Source of the DNA: Phlyctochytrium arcticum
Taxonomy: Eukaryota; Chytridiomycota; Chytridiomycetes; Chytridiales; Chytridiaceae
Length of the DNA stretch: 64,000 nucleotides
Reading direction: 5' to 3'
NCBI GenBank assembly: GCA_025602905.1
Contig: JAHLKI010000002.1
Span: 248,001 to 312,000 of the forward strand
Shown here: positions 1 through 11,100 of the stretch, one piece after another
How positions within the stretch are numbered: the stretch's first letter is position 1
Layout: each line of letters begins with the position of its first letter
Program-made: the position numbers and the translations under genes
The notes under the pieces: generated by a model
What the model saw: only the letters and a program-made list of their open reading frames with translations
What the model was told of the DNA's origin: nothing
Databases searched by the model: none

Positions 1-1246
1 AACCCCCCTCACAACCTCTTCCCGTCCTTCCCCACTCGTCAATCCCCAACAATACACCCCCCGCCCACTAAACCGGCTCTTGACGCGTTTCTCCAACAAA
101 TCCGTAAAATCGATGCGGCGGGTGACACCCACAACGCAAAGCGGCGTCCGGGATTGACTTGCGTCAAAAAGACTATAGAGCAACGCTTGTTTGGCGTGAG
201 TGGCAAACCGGCAGATATTCTCCAGGATGAAAATGATGGGTTTTTGTTTTCCACCGCGGGATGAGAGGGTATTCAACACGTAATCGAAACAATCCGCAAA
301 TGAACCGATGGATTCGGTCCCGTCCAGGGTTTGGGTGTCAAGTGTATGCCCCAGGATCTGACGGACGATTTCTCGCATGGCCATTCGGTCGTCGGTTTGC
401 ACTGCGGCATCCAGTCTTATCACCCAAAACGGCTGCTCTGACGTCTCTTCTCCCTCATCCCGTTTAGCACACTCATCCGTAACCTCCTGCAATGCCTTCA
501 TGATCATCTACTTCCCATCATTAAAGACTATACACGTACAAAGATGGGGAATGGACATACCACAGTCTTGCCTACCCCACGTCCACCCGCAACCACAATC
601 GAATTCCCTTCGCCTTTGAGTACAGTCCGGGCCAGTACGCCATACACTTTCCTGCCAAAAAAAACCATCAGTCTCAACCGCCCACAATGAACACGTCTTA
701 TACGTACTCGTATTGATCTTTCAAGCCTACGACTTGGAGCGGTTGCGCACGGCCGGATAGGCGGGTCAAAACTGCTTGTTTTGCCCGGGAAAAGTTGGAC
801 CGAGTCCATGAGTGGGCTGGAAAGCTTGGAACATCATCTATTTGCAGAGTCGTTGGGACTGCTACTTTCTTGACTGGAGGTTTTCGGGTCGTTTTAGGAG
901 TACCGGGAGTTCCTGGAGCCAGCTGATCAGTCGTGGCTGCCGTTGCCTTCTTGACTGGAGGTTTTCGGGTCGTTTTGGGAGTCCCGGGAGTACCTGGAGC
1001 TAATTGATCAGTCGTGGGTGCCGGAGTTGCTGTCTTGACTGCAGATTTTCGGGTCGTTTTAGGAGTACTTGGAGTCTGAGGCGTCCCAGGAGCTTTACGA
1101 ACTGATCTCGTCGTAGTAGCTGGAATCGAGTCCCGATCGTCCAGTTTCCGCTTCTTACATTCCTGATCTTCAGGAGTCTTTCGTGGCCGGCCTCGGGGTC
1201 GTTTTGCTACGACTACTTCTACTTCCAGACTTTGGCCGCCAATCAT
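1..1246 (-). CDS. ORC4: Origin recognition complex subunit 4 (3' end off the left edge)
   Basis: AAA+ subunit of the origin recognition complex, which binds replication origins and loads the MCM helicase. Visible exons are 1246-708, 651-561 and 507 to beyond position 1; frames stay open across both introns. The ATG at 1246 is the first in frame before an AT-hook (KRPRGRPRK, residues 15-23). Three basic TPKTTRK-type repeats follow (about residues 60-145), then the AAA+ domain with Walker A GGRGVGKT (202-209). The block ending LLEKRVKSRFS is the ORC4 signature. The Walker B position reads FILEN instead of the acidic LDEF-type motif. The open frame continues upstream to about 1651 but would overlap the divergent START gene, so that extension was not used. 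AT-hooks at the ORC4 N terminus are known from fission yeast. The winged-helix C terminus lies outside the window. Confidence 0.93.
868..1090. repeat. Tandem repeat coding for basic Pro/Thr/Lys units in ORC4
   Basis: Three imperfect tandem units begin near 871, 952 and 1036, a period of 81 then 84 bases, so the ORC4 frame is preserved. Each encodes a PGTPxTPKTTRK(P/S)-type segment, a low-complexity basic linker next to the AT-hook. The first two units are closest to each other, suggesting recent duplication. Confidence 0.8.
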
Positions 1247-1635
1247 TTTTTTGGGATTGTTTTGTGGGTCGAAGCTTTGTGGAAATTTGAATCTGCGCTG
1301 ATGACATACAAGTGTCCGGAGGTTTCGGACATGCTCATTTTGTCTTTGCAGATCACAAAGTAAAGGATGGGCAGTGCCATCAGATCCTCTGAACGTTGGC
1401 AACTGGACCTCATGAGGTTGTCCATGAAAGTCGTCCAAGGTTTCGTACATGCCATGCAATGTTTGTTCGTTTTGTGAAATTTGGATTTTGGGGAAATTGC
1501 CGAATGTTGGGCCACACGTGTTTGTGCCGCGGAACGCGTGAAAAGTCAGCTCCGTCGCCGATAGAACTTCAAACCGCAACAATTCTGTAAAAACATAAAC
1601 CGCTCCACTAGTTCCATAGGAGACCTCCAACAGCA
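1247..1635. promoter_or_regulatory. Divergent promoter region, ORC4 / START gene
   Basis: These 389 bases lie between the start codons of two genes transcribed away from each other and must hold both 5' UTRs and promoters. Open reading frames here are overlaps of the flanking frames without recognisable domains. No clear TATA box or other known site was identified. Confidence 0.5.
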
Positions 1636-3192
1636 ATGGAAGGGCTAACATCCGTCCTCCTGAACGGACTAGCCCTCATCCCAGTCATTGGGATACCGGC
1701 AATCATAACAAGTCATTACCAGAATCAAATTCCCGACTGGCATATGATTGTGGTTGCGACGGTGATTTTCCATTTCTTCATGTACGGGCTGGGTGTGTCG
1801 CTGGAATTGGGAGTAGAGGATTTAGAAGCTATTGAAGAGGGGTGGACGAGTGTTGCGGGTGAAGGCGGAGAGAAGGCGGGAATTGAGGAAGAGGCTGCGA
1901 GGGAAGTTGATGAGGTGCTGGGATTGGATAAAGGAGATGACGTGGGATCAATCACAGATTTCGATTCGCCTACAGAACCCCATTTGAAGGCTGTCGATCC
2001 TTCTATTACAACCCCAACCGGCACTATACCCGACGACCCCCACCTCCAACATTTCGCCGAATTAGAAGCGGAATTCTTGTCGCTCAGCGATACTTCCTCC
2101 TCACCAGCTGGCCCACCGGACAATCACACATTCGAATGGCGAACCACCTATCACAAAACCAGGGGCAACTTTTCTTTTCAAATTGACGAGCGGACTGGAT
2201 ACGATTTCTTTTTCCGCTATGTCATGACGCTGGAGGCCTCGCCAGAGGAAGCATTTGATTTATTGGCAACGGTGGATCGACGACCAGACTGGGATGAGCT
2301 GTGTGATGAAGGTGGGACGGTCGAGAAGACTTCAAATTGGACATCGATACAGGTTAGTGGTGAATAGTTTAGAGGGGTTTGATAAATGGTCTGACATTTC
2401 TGTCTCAAGTTTTTCCGCACAAAAGGCGTCTGGCCTACCAAACCCCGCTACGCCCTCGTCGAATCATGTATCCGAAAATTGGGCCCATCACGATACTTGA
2501 ATGTCACACGCTCCATTCCATCCCACCCGGACTTTACGCCCCAAAAAGGCAATGTCTGTATGACGGCCCATATTGCCGGCCAGTTAGTCGAACCGGACCC
2601 GGAAGGCCGGCAGCGTATGTGCCGGGTGGTCCAGATCGTTCATGGCGATTTGGGTGGCTGGTTGCCTAAAAGTGTTGTGAATGCAGTTACCCGAGAAGCC
2701 ATCCCGGCGGGCATGAGAAAGGTTAATAACCACCTGCGAGCCATGGGACAACAGAAAACTCGATCTGATCTCATCGCCGAGGCTGAGCGAGTATCTCGCA
2801 TCATCCCGAGTAAAGACTTAACAACACATATGCCCCAACCCCCACAAATTGGACTGCAAACAGCTGAAGATGATATACCCATGGCGGCAAAAGCTGCCGA
2901 TGGACCCTCCTCCCCGGCACTCGCGGCTCGCCGCCAACGCATCCAATCCAGTGACCAAATCCTCCCTTCGCCCCCGTCTGTCACCACTCCTCACGAGAAC
3001 CCACCATCCTCCCATCCCGCCACCAAACCTGTGTCTACCGCTCTCATAAATCGATCTAATGCCGGTCGCCAGCTCTTTATTCAAAACAATGCATTGCGCA
3101 CTGTCCTGAATATTCTCCGCTTTGCTAAACCTTGGGTCATTATATCCCTCCTGCTATCACTTATCACTGGACGTCGGTTTGGGCGGGGTTAG
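1636..3192 (+). CDS. START-domain lipid-binding membrane protein
   Basis: Two exons, 1636-2352 and 2410-3192, give 499 residues; the 57-base intron is phase 0 and the downstream frame fits exactly. Two hydrophobic segments (about residues 9-25 and 36-54) open the protein, followed by an acidic, disordered stretch. Residues ~190-380 match a START (StAR-related lipid transfer) fold: ETR/EASPEEAFDLL, then VDRRPDWDELCDEG, then a C-terminal helix starting around PAGMRKVNNHLRAM. A Ser/Pro-rich linker and a last hydrophobic segment (FAKPWVIISLLLSLITG) end the protein. START domains carry sterols or other lipids between membranes. Anchoring at both ends suggests action at a membrane contact or within the ER, which is inference. 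The lipid cannot be told from sequence. Confidence 0.85.
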
Positions 3193-3334
3193 GAATCTCA
3201 TTAAGGTGATGGGGAGATTCAAATAGCACGCATGGATCATGATAGAGCGAGCATGTATAATTTAATAGTTTTTACAAACGACAAATCCTCATCCAAATTA
3301 TATACAGAAAAGTTCATCTTTCTAAAATCCCCAC

Positions 3335-4318
3335 TTAGAATGATGCAGCAAACCGATTGAATGTGCCCCGAGTCAAAAAGTTGCCTTTATCCTCTCCTTT
3401 CTTGTACAAGCTTTTGATGGCCTCACTTTGCACTCGCATCGCCAATGGCAACTGTGATCGATCACTCAAGTCTGGTAACGGCATGTTGATATTTTGAGCA
3501 GCAGCAGTCTTTTTGGCTTGTGGTGGAGCATCATCTTCACTATCACTCTCTGCAGACTTTTTGGCCTTCTTTCGCTTCTTGACGGATGGTTCCGTATCAG
3601 GACTTTCAAGTTCGCTACCACTACTTGTTCGCAACGCCGGAACAGCCTTGTTGTCATCCATCTTCTTTCCCTTGGTCTTCTTATTTGCCTTTTTTATCCG
3701 CTTCTTCTCCTCGGCTTCCAAAACCCGGGCAGCCTTGGCTTTCTCCATCCGCTCCTCCAACTTTTTGATTTCCTTCCCGTCCGACGGGTTAATAGGTAAC
3801 AGATCGTCAGCCGCATACGGCTGGTTGCATTTCAGACAAATGGATCCGGGAACCTGCTTCAAAGCCTGCTCTGAAAACACACATCCGCAGGATGAAATGT
3901 ACGAGAACCGGTAGTTTCCATTCATCTCCCGCCCCGTCACCGGACAACAAAACTTTGCTACAAACGGCCGCTCATCAATGTTGCCCAATATAGAGGAGGA
4001 CGTGGGTGCATCCGCTGACTTAAAAACAGGATTAGGCTCCAAGTTCAGTGTGGTCACATCCTTGAAAGACGTAATATGTTTGGCGATAATATCCCCATCA
4101 CCAAATCCTCCCTTGTTGAGCAGAAACTCGAGAACAGCGTCCTTGTTGTAGAGCTTGCCGAGACCGCAGGCTACGACTGGGGGTGCCAGGAGCTGTTTGG
4201 ACAATGCGCAAAAGAACCAGGCCGAGACTTGATTGATTTTGGGGTCGACTCGTTCCGTAGCCTTCTTGACTCGGACCAGTTCATGGCGTTTGGGAATGGA
4301 GCCTCCGTCACAACCCAT
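3335..4318 (-). CDS. rtf2: Replication termination factor 2 (Rtf2) family protein
   Basis: Single exon, 327 residues, with ATG at 4318. The N terminus MGCDGGSIPKR is the family hallmark. A U-box/RING-like zinc region has Cys at 124, 125, 144, 146, 161 and 164, followed by a long Lys/Glu-rich disordered C terminus and an Ile/Leu-rich final helix. In fission yeast Rtf2 stabilises forks at the RTS1 barrier; in animals RTF2 is removed from stalled forks by the proteasome. It lies tail-to-tail with the START gene (142 bases apart) and head-to-head with CRIPT (about 207 bases), so 4319-4525 should hold a divergent promoter. Confidence 0.93.
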   Translation of the reverse strand: MGCDGGSIPKRHELVRVKKATERVDPKINQVSAWFFCALSKQLLAPPVVACGLGKLYNKDAVLEFLLNKGGFGDGDIIAKHITSFKDVTTLNLEPNPVFKSADAPTSSSILGNIDERPFVAKFCCPVTGREMNGNYRFSYISSCGCVFSEQALKQVPGSICLKCNQPYAADDLLPINPSDGKEIKKLEERMEKAKAARVLEAEEKKRIKKANKKTKGKKMDDNKAVPALRTSSGSELESPDTEPSVKKRKKAKKSAESDSEDDAPPQAKKTAAAQNINMPLPDLSDRSQLPLAMRVQSEAIKSLYKKGEDKGNFLTRGTFNRFAASF

Positions 4319-4525
4319 ATTGATGCTGTCTAAAGCTAGTTGTTCTTATGGGTATGTTTGCAACTTGAAATTGCAGTTTGCAACAAAGCGAAAGAACCAG
4401 AGAACTCTCGCATACTGTCAGACTGCGTTGACCTGACTGCGCAATTGTCACCGACCAAAGATTCCAAATTTCCCAAAGTTTGTAATTCGGTCAAACCAGA
4501 GAATTCCCACCACACTTTGAGCAAA

Positions 4526-5050
4526 ATGGTGTGCAAAAAGTGTAAGTAAGACTTGTAAGCAGACTATATATGCTTGTCGCATATCACTCACTGACACCAC
4601 GTTTTCCTCATTTCATAGGCGAAAAAAAGCTGGCCACATTAGCAGCCCCCGACAAATGGAAGGACGGCTCTCGCAACACCAACCCCAACGCAACAAAATC
4701 CACCGCTTCATCCTCCTCCTCATCATCATCAACAACAACTACGACTCGAGCCATTAACGAAAATAAACTCTTGTCGGCCAAGAAAAAGTTTGGGATTGGG
4801 AGTACCAGCGGCGGCAGCACCACATCATCCAAATTCAATCCGTACGAGGCTCGCTGTAAAGTCTGCAAACAGCGAGTACATCAGGCTGGAAGTCGGTATT
4901 GTCAGATTTGCGCGTATAAGAATGGTAGGTTTTTGGGGAATTTGGGGGTTTGTGAAAGAAGGTGTATTGAAATGGATTTTTTTAGGGATTTGTGCCATAT
5001 GTGGAGTACAGATTTTGGATACGAGTGGGTACAGGATGGCCAGCAAGTAA
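4526..5050 (+). CDS. CRIPT: CRIPT (cysteine-rich PDZ-binding protein) homolog
   Basis: Three exons, 4526-4541, 4619-4924 and 4986-5050, encode 128 residues. The first exon is only 16 bases (MVCKK plus one base), but the joined start MVCKKCEKKLATL matches the CRIPT family start. The core has the paired CxxC motifs expected: MVCKKC, CKVC near a conserved VHQ, CQICAYK and GICAICG. Between residues ~25 and 65 there is a Ser/Thr-rich insertion not seen in the ~100-residue animal protein. CRIPT was named for binding PSD-95 PDZ domains, but it is present across eukaryotes and is associated with the minor spliceosome in humans; its role in fungi is not settled. The stop comes right after the conserved last block, so the gene is complete. 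Confidence 0.93.
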
Positions 5051-5547
5051 TATGTCATGTCACAGCCTCTAGCAACATGGGTTGGTACTGGTGACGGGAA
5101 AGATGCACACCAAGAATAGCAGATTTTGGAGTCTGCACCAACTTCCCTGGCATAAGAGCAGTGGGCTCCATACGCAAGTGCCCATTTCCGGGATGCACCC
5201 CACAGACCCCTCATGATTGTATCCTTCGCGCGGATGAGGAGATTTTGGACCGACCCTCCTCGATCTGAAAATACGTGGGTCAACTTTTCTTAACTACTGC
5301 CGCGTGGGTTATCCCACCATGCAGACAGACAAGAGATCTCTGTAACAAAGCGGTTCCTCTGTATAAAACCTAGATTTTTGGGATAGAGGCCAGCACACAC
5401 AAGTGTACGATGCCTACAGTGTCCACGTGTATATATTACTGTCAAAAATAATTGCAAAAATTTAAAAGAAATGGTCCGAAACAAGAGAGATTGTCTATAG
5501 TACAGTACAGAAAGTCCAAAAGCGGTGGGGAGGAGGAATGTTCCAAT
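5051..5547. other. Intergenic, 497 bases, no gene seen
   Basis: This lies between the 3' ends of CRIPT and of the SLC35B4-type gene (convergent). It should hold both 3' UTRs. Frames crossing it are short and carry no recognisable domain; no tRNA or repeat was seen. Confidence 0.5.
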
Positions 5548-7470
5548 CTATGTCTGTTTCTTGGGTGAAACAGTTGCCAGGGCCTCGCCGAGGGATTGCG
5601 AACGCGTCAGATTTGCTCGCTTACTGGTGCGGTCGGGTGATGTTGCAAGAGTATCAGTACGGGCGCTCAGGTTGGGAGAAGTTGAGCCATTGTGTCGCAG
5701 CTGCGTCATGCCCGCCAATCCCGTCACGCTGACGGACTTGCTGGGTTTCAGAAGGGGTTCTGGGTGCTTGTTGAAATCATCTCCTTTCATGCCGGGACCG
5801 ACCGGTGAACGGTCTGATGTCTCAAACAGGCCGGAATAAATAAAGGTGCCGACAAAAACGGCTGTCGTGCCGATCCAATGTCCAGTGGTGAACAGATTGT
5901 CGAAGAGAATGATGGATAGTAGGAGGGAGAGGAATTTGCGGACAGAGAGAATCTGTGACGTAAAAGAGGTTAATCGACAATGCCGTTCATAACGTAGGGG
6001 GGCCCTACACGAGTAAACGAGACTCACCATATTGAGGGTCACCACTGATGTCATGGAGGAAAGACGGTGAACTCCCGAGATACAAACGTCTATTGAGGGG
6101 GGAGTTGAGGGTCAGAAGATCATTTCAATACGACCGGTCATTTCAGGAACTCACATTGCGTTACCAAATTGAACGAGAGGTACATCCACATCACGGGTAC
6201 AGACAAGCTAACCCATTGCCAAGTCCGTACCGTTGACCAAACCTGCTCCGGAGCCCAAGCTTCCAAAAATGGTCCCAGATAATCTCCAACGCTGACAGGT
6301 ATACTCTCATTGTACGCCTTTGCTTGGGTCATAATGTCCTGGTAGAAAAACAAGAACATGGGCAGGCCCAAAAAGTGGGTGTAGAACAGGCCTTCCCGCC
6401 AGTGACGGCCAAACTTGGTGTATGTGATTTGCTGGAGATGGCCCAGAAAGCAAGCGAGGACAAGGGCAGTGAAGAGAATGGAAAGACCGGTGATCCACTC
6501 GGTCAAGCTTGGCTGGTTGTCACTGGTTGCACTTGAGGAAGAGCCCGGTTTGGCGGACGGGCCAGCGAATACAGAGGCAAACGTTGATACAATGACACCT
6601 GCAGTCACGAGCAACACCCCAGCGACTTGCATTTTTGAAAAGCGCTTGGCAAAAAACAGCCAGCTTATGACCATGCTCACAAACAATGCTCCAGATCGAA
6701 AGATGATGTGTAGGGGCATCGCAATCCGGAATCCCAGGGCAATGTTGTTGAGCACCGACACTGTCCAGAATAGTGCCACTACGCTAAACCAATACCGCAT
6801 TGGGACATGCCGAGGCCTCAACCGGCAAGGCAGCCAGGACAGGACGGAATGACTTTGAGATGCCGCGTCTTCCAATGGCGCTTTTAGTTTTGCAAATGCA
6901 CCGTCGTCCGAATCAGTAGGACCAGTAGAAGGGACGGCCTCATAGCCACTTTGTCGCGTCCGAGACACGGGAGGAGATGCAGATGGGGATGAATCAGTCG
7001 AGTCAGTTGTTGGGGTATGCGAATAGCCCCACTCGATATTTGAGTACAGTCCTTCGGCTGCGACAATCAAGAATTGGAAAAAGGTTATAAGTGTTCCACT
7101 CTTTGGGGCGTTCCTGCAAATCCAATAAAAGTGTTAACTTGGTGTGATGCACGCGTGGGATGTGTCTGACTTACGTTGAAAGCAGTTCCAGGGTATAAAC
7201 GTTTGAGCAGCAGCCGCCAAAGATGAGCATGATGACCAAGAGCCATTCACGGATAAAAACAGATGTCAAGGCGGATGAGACTGTTTTGACTGCATTTCCG
7301 ACCTCTGCCAAGGACGGAATAGATTTCTGGTGCGAGAGCGACTTCTTTGATGCATTGTAGTGGGATGATGGAGGTGTGCTATGGTATTCGAAAGTCTTTG
7401 TGAGGGTGGGGTGTGAGATGCCACCGTCGCCGTCGCCCCGAGGATGCTGGCTGGGATCTTTCCTCGCCAT
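5548..7470 (-). CDS. UDP-sugar transporter, SLC35B4/Yea4 type (one-base frame break)
   Basis: Nucleotide-sugar antiporter of the ER/Golgi, DMT superfamily; SLC35B4 and Yea4 carry UDP-GlcNAc (and UDP-xylose in animals). Exons are 7470-7175, 7114-6155, 6089-6028 and 5952-5548. Family blocks include GGCCSNVYTLELL, AMPLHIIFRSG, VMWMYLSFNLVTQYVCI and LSVRKFLSLLLSIILF. The predicted ~573 residues are longer than the ~330 of human SLC35B4 because of a disordered N terminus, a loop insertion after the first helices and a polar C-terminal tail. The frame breaks at 7078-7083: exon 2 starts in phase with the conserved segment APKSGTLIT, but six A (T on the coding strand) shift it, and five would restore the frame through the rest. 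ATG at 7470 was preferred because the longer frame begins with TTG. Confidence 0.88.
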
Positions 7471-7921
7471 TTCGAGGCAGCCGGCGCCGGCAAAGCTGGC
7501 CAGGGTGGGCAAGGAGCGGACCGGGAGGAAGCGTCGGGAAAAACCGTCGTCGGCCGGACTTTGTCTTTTTCCGCCGTCCTTCTATCAAACTAAGGCCCGG
7601 GAACCGTGGGGACTCGTAATACACTCGGCAGCTGCGCCAATTTAGAACGTTCTGTCGTTGAAAAGTGTCCGTGGGTGCGAGGTTCTGATGGTTTTACCGC
7701 GGTAGGAAAGTACTGTAAGGGATCTCGCCGTTAAGAGTTGAGCAGCAGCAGAAGCAAAAAGGAAATAATGCGGCTCAAGCAAAAAGGAAAGGCCAGAACG
7801 TGCGAGAGGCCCAGCCGTCCCACCCAACAACAAAGCACACGCTGTGAGCGGATCTGGAGCCTGGAGCATGGCTCAGCACCACCAAACACCGGGGACGCGC
7901 AAAAAGGCAAAAAAAAGGAAA
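7471..7921. other. Intergenic, 451 bases, no gene seen
   Basis: Upstream of the transporter start and ending at the 3' side of tRNA-Phe. It probably contains the transporter promoter. Only short shadow frames were seen. Confidence 0.45.
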
Positions 7922-7994
7922 TGCCCCCAACCCGGATTGAACGGGTGACCTTTAGATCTTCAGTCTAACGCTCTCCCAACTGAGCTATAGAGGC
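7922..7994 (-). tRNA. tRNA-Phe (GAA)
   Basis: A 73-base cloverleaf without an intron reads from 7994 down. The acceptor arm GCCTCTA pairs with TGGGGGC (including G-T pairs), the D arm is GCTC/GAGC, the anticodon arm TTAGA/TCTAA encloses CTGAAGA giving anticodon GAA, and the T arm ACCCG/CGGGT encloses TTCAATC. The discriminator is A. Confidence 0.96.
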
Positions 7995-8129
7995 TTCTTT
8001 CGATGAATTTCTGATCGGATTATCGCTTGATATTGCAAACATGACGTGACAGAAGTCGGCCCCATTTGAGCAAACTCACCCTCATCACAAAAAACACTGC
8101 AAACACGGCAGGTAAACGGTCTTTTCACC

Positions 8130-11100
8130 ATGAGGTAGGCGAAACAAGGACAGCATAAGCAGAGAATACCCCAGAACTCACTCTCCGGTGCAAGGTTCGA
8201 ATTGGACGGCCTCCCTATCCTTTTCCCCTACGACTACATATACCCTGAGCAGTATGCGTATATGCGAGATCTCAAACGGACGCTGGACGCCCAAGTATGA
8301 CCCGTTCATCACAATCTCGGCGATTTCGACGATTGAATTTTTGTCTTCCAGGGTCACTGCCTGCTGGAAATGCCCTCAGGAACCGGCAAGACAGTGTCCT
8401 TGCTGTCATTGATTGTCGCGTACCAGCAGGTACTTTTTCTCACCACATAGATCCCACGGCGGGAGTATTGATGAAACAATCGTCTGCAGTTCTATCCAGA
8501 AAAACGGAAACTCATCTACTGTTCCCGAACGGTGCCCGAGATTGAAAAGGCACTGGCCGAGTTGCAGAGATTGATGGAGTACCGCAAGAAGGAGGGAATG
8601 AATGAAAAGTTTCTGGGCTTAGGCCTAACTTCACGAAGGAACCTTTGTGTTCATCCCGAGGTGCGTTATGGTGACATAGGGTCCGAGATGAACGTCACTC
8701 AAAAAGAGCGTCTGTTATCAGGTCAGCAAAGAGAAGCGAGGATCCGTCATTGACGCCAAATGCAGAAACCTGACGGCACCATGGGTGAGGCAGCGAGCCG
8801 CAAATCCAGACGAGGAAGGAGAGGTTCCTCTCTGCAGTTTCTACGAGGTAGATCTCCTATATGGATGTGCGGCCACACGGAACCTGAAGTCTCTTTGTAG
8901 AATCTGCAAAAGGCAGAAGAAACGTCTACCATGCCATCAGGAGTATACACATTAGAAGATCTGAAAGAATGGGGACGGCAGAATGGCTACTGCCCGTACT
9001 TCCTGGCGCGGAATATGGTATGTTGTCCTCCACCTACTATCTGCATCGATTTACAACGTTCTGTACAGATCTCGTTTGCCAATGTTGTCATCTACAGTTA
9101 TCATTATCTACTCGACCCAAAAGTTGCCGAGCTGGTTTCAAGAGAGATGGCACGAGACTCTATTGTGGTTTTTGACGAAGCACATAATATCGGTAAGTGC
9201 TGATAGGACACGGCATGGAGCGGTCAGTTGACATCCTTATTTAGACAACGTATGTACTGAGTCATTGAGTATGGATATCACTCGACCGATGTTGGACGCC
9301 AGTGCCCGCAGTGTGCAAGCATTAGCTACTCGCATCGAGGAGTAAGTAATCTATGCTCAAGTGTTGGGTAAAGCCTCGACTTATCGGTGAACGTAGCTTG
9401 AAGACATCCAACTCGGAAAAGTTACAAACCGAGTACACAAGACTTGTTGAAGGACTCAGAAATGCACAAGAGTCCAGAGCAAATGATGAATTCATGGCCA
9501 ATCCAAGTACATTCCCGCTCAAATGGACACTTTAAATGAGATCTGACGAGCTTCCTGCAGTTTTACCTGAGGATATCTTGGACGAAGCCGTTCCCGGAAA
9601 TATTCGTCGCGCAGAGCACTTTGTAGCCTTCTTGCGGCGGTTTGTGGAATATTTGAAGGTATGTATGCTATCTATCGCTCGCTATGGAGGTGTACTTACG
9701 GGTTTCATTGGTGACAGACACGACTGCGAGTCATGCATGTTGTAGCAGAATCCCCTACTTCATTCCTGCAACACGTCAAGGAAATTACCTTCATAGATAG
9801 GAAGCCACTTAGGTGAGACTTGCTGATGGCATATGACCCATTTAGTGAACTGATCCTGAATATTTGCAGATTCTGCTCCGAGCGTTTAGGTTCCTTGATT
9901 CGAACTCTTGAGTTGGCAGATTTGGCAGACTTTCAAGCTTTGCAAAAGATTGCTGGTTTTGCGACTTTGGTAGCCACTTATCAAAAAGGCATGTCCTTCG
10001 CCCATGACATTATGATTAGTCTGGTCCACTGACCACACGCCGTTTATAGGTTTCATCTTAATCCTAGAACCTTTTGAAAACGATACCGATACTATTCCCA
10101 ATCCCGTCCTACATCTAACGTGGGTAAACTTGAAACTTGACCTGTCCTGGACTGGTTCTTATGATCGTTTAGGTGTCTTGATGCTACAATTGCTCTCAAA
10201 CCCGTATTCGAGCGGTTCAGCTCCGTCATCATCACTTCAGGCACACTTTCACCCATGGAACTCTACCCATCCCTTCTCGGCTTCCAACCCGTGGTTGTGC
10301 AGAGTTATCAAATGACCCTAACGCGAGCTTGTTTCCTACCACTGGTAGGTCCTTGAGCCCTTTCCTCCAAGTATGGCGCAAGGCTCAACATCTTTCTTAG
10401 ATTATCACTCGTGGTAGCGACCAAGTGGCCGTCAGTAGTAAATTTGAAGTCCGAAATGATTTGGCCGTGGTGCGAAATTACGGAAATATTTTGATCGAGT
10501 TTGCCAAAATCGTTCCGGATGGGTTGGTCTGTTTCTTCCCTAGTTATTTGTACATGGAATCTATTGTCGCCGCATGGAACGAGCTGGTGAGTCGCCATCT
10601 CCACATACTGGGCGCTTGCCATGCTAAACATTTTATTCTAAGGGCATGCTCCAAGATGTTTTGAAATATAAATTAATCTTTATCGAGACGCCCGACGCTG
10701 CTGAAACAAGTCTGGCACTAGAGAATTACCGGCTGGCATGCAACAATGGCCGCGGCGCAGTTCTCCTTTCCGTGGCTCGGGGAAAGGTCTCCGAGGGTGT
10801 CGATTTTGATCACAACTACGGTCGAGCTGTGATCCTGTTTGGGATCCCTTACCAGTATACCGAATCACGTATTTTGAAGGTACCCCATTTGGACATATGG
10901 ATTTTGGCAGCTCAGACTTAATATGTGTTTTCCCAGGCTCGGTTGGAATACTTGCGGGATAACAACAAAATACGAGAGAATGATTTCTTGACTTTTGATG
11001 CTATGCGGCACGGAGCCCAATGTGTGGGACGTGTCCTCCGTGGTAAAACCGACTATGGATTGATGATCTTTGCCGACAAGGTACAGTCCCCCACCGCTTT

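Noticed and set aside
1247..1651. Upstream extension of the ORC4 frame
   Set aside because: It overlaps the start of the divergent START gene and shows no ORC4 similarity; the ATG at 1246 precedes the AT-hook directly.
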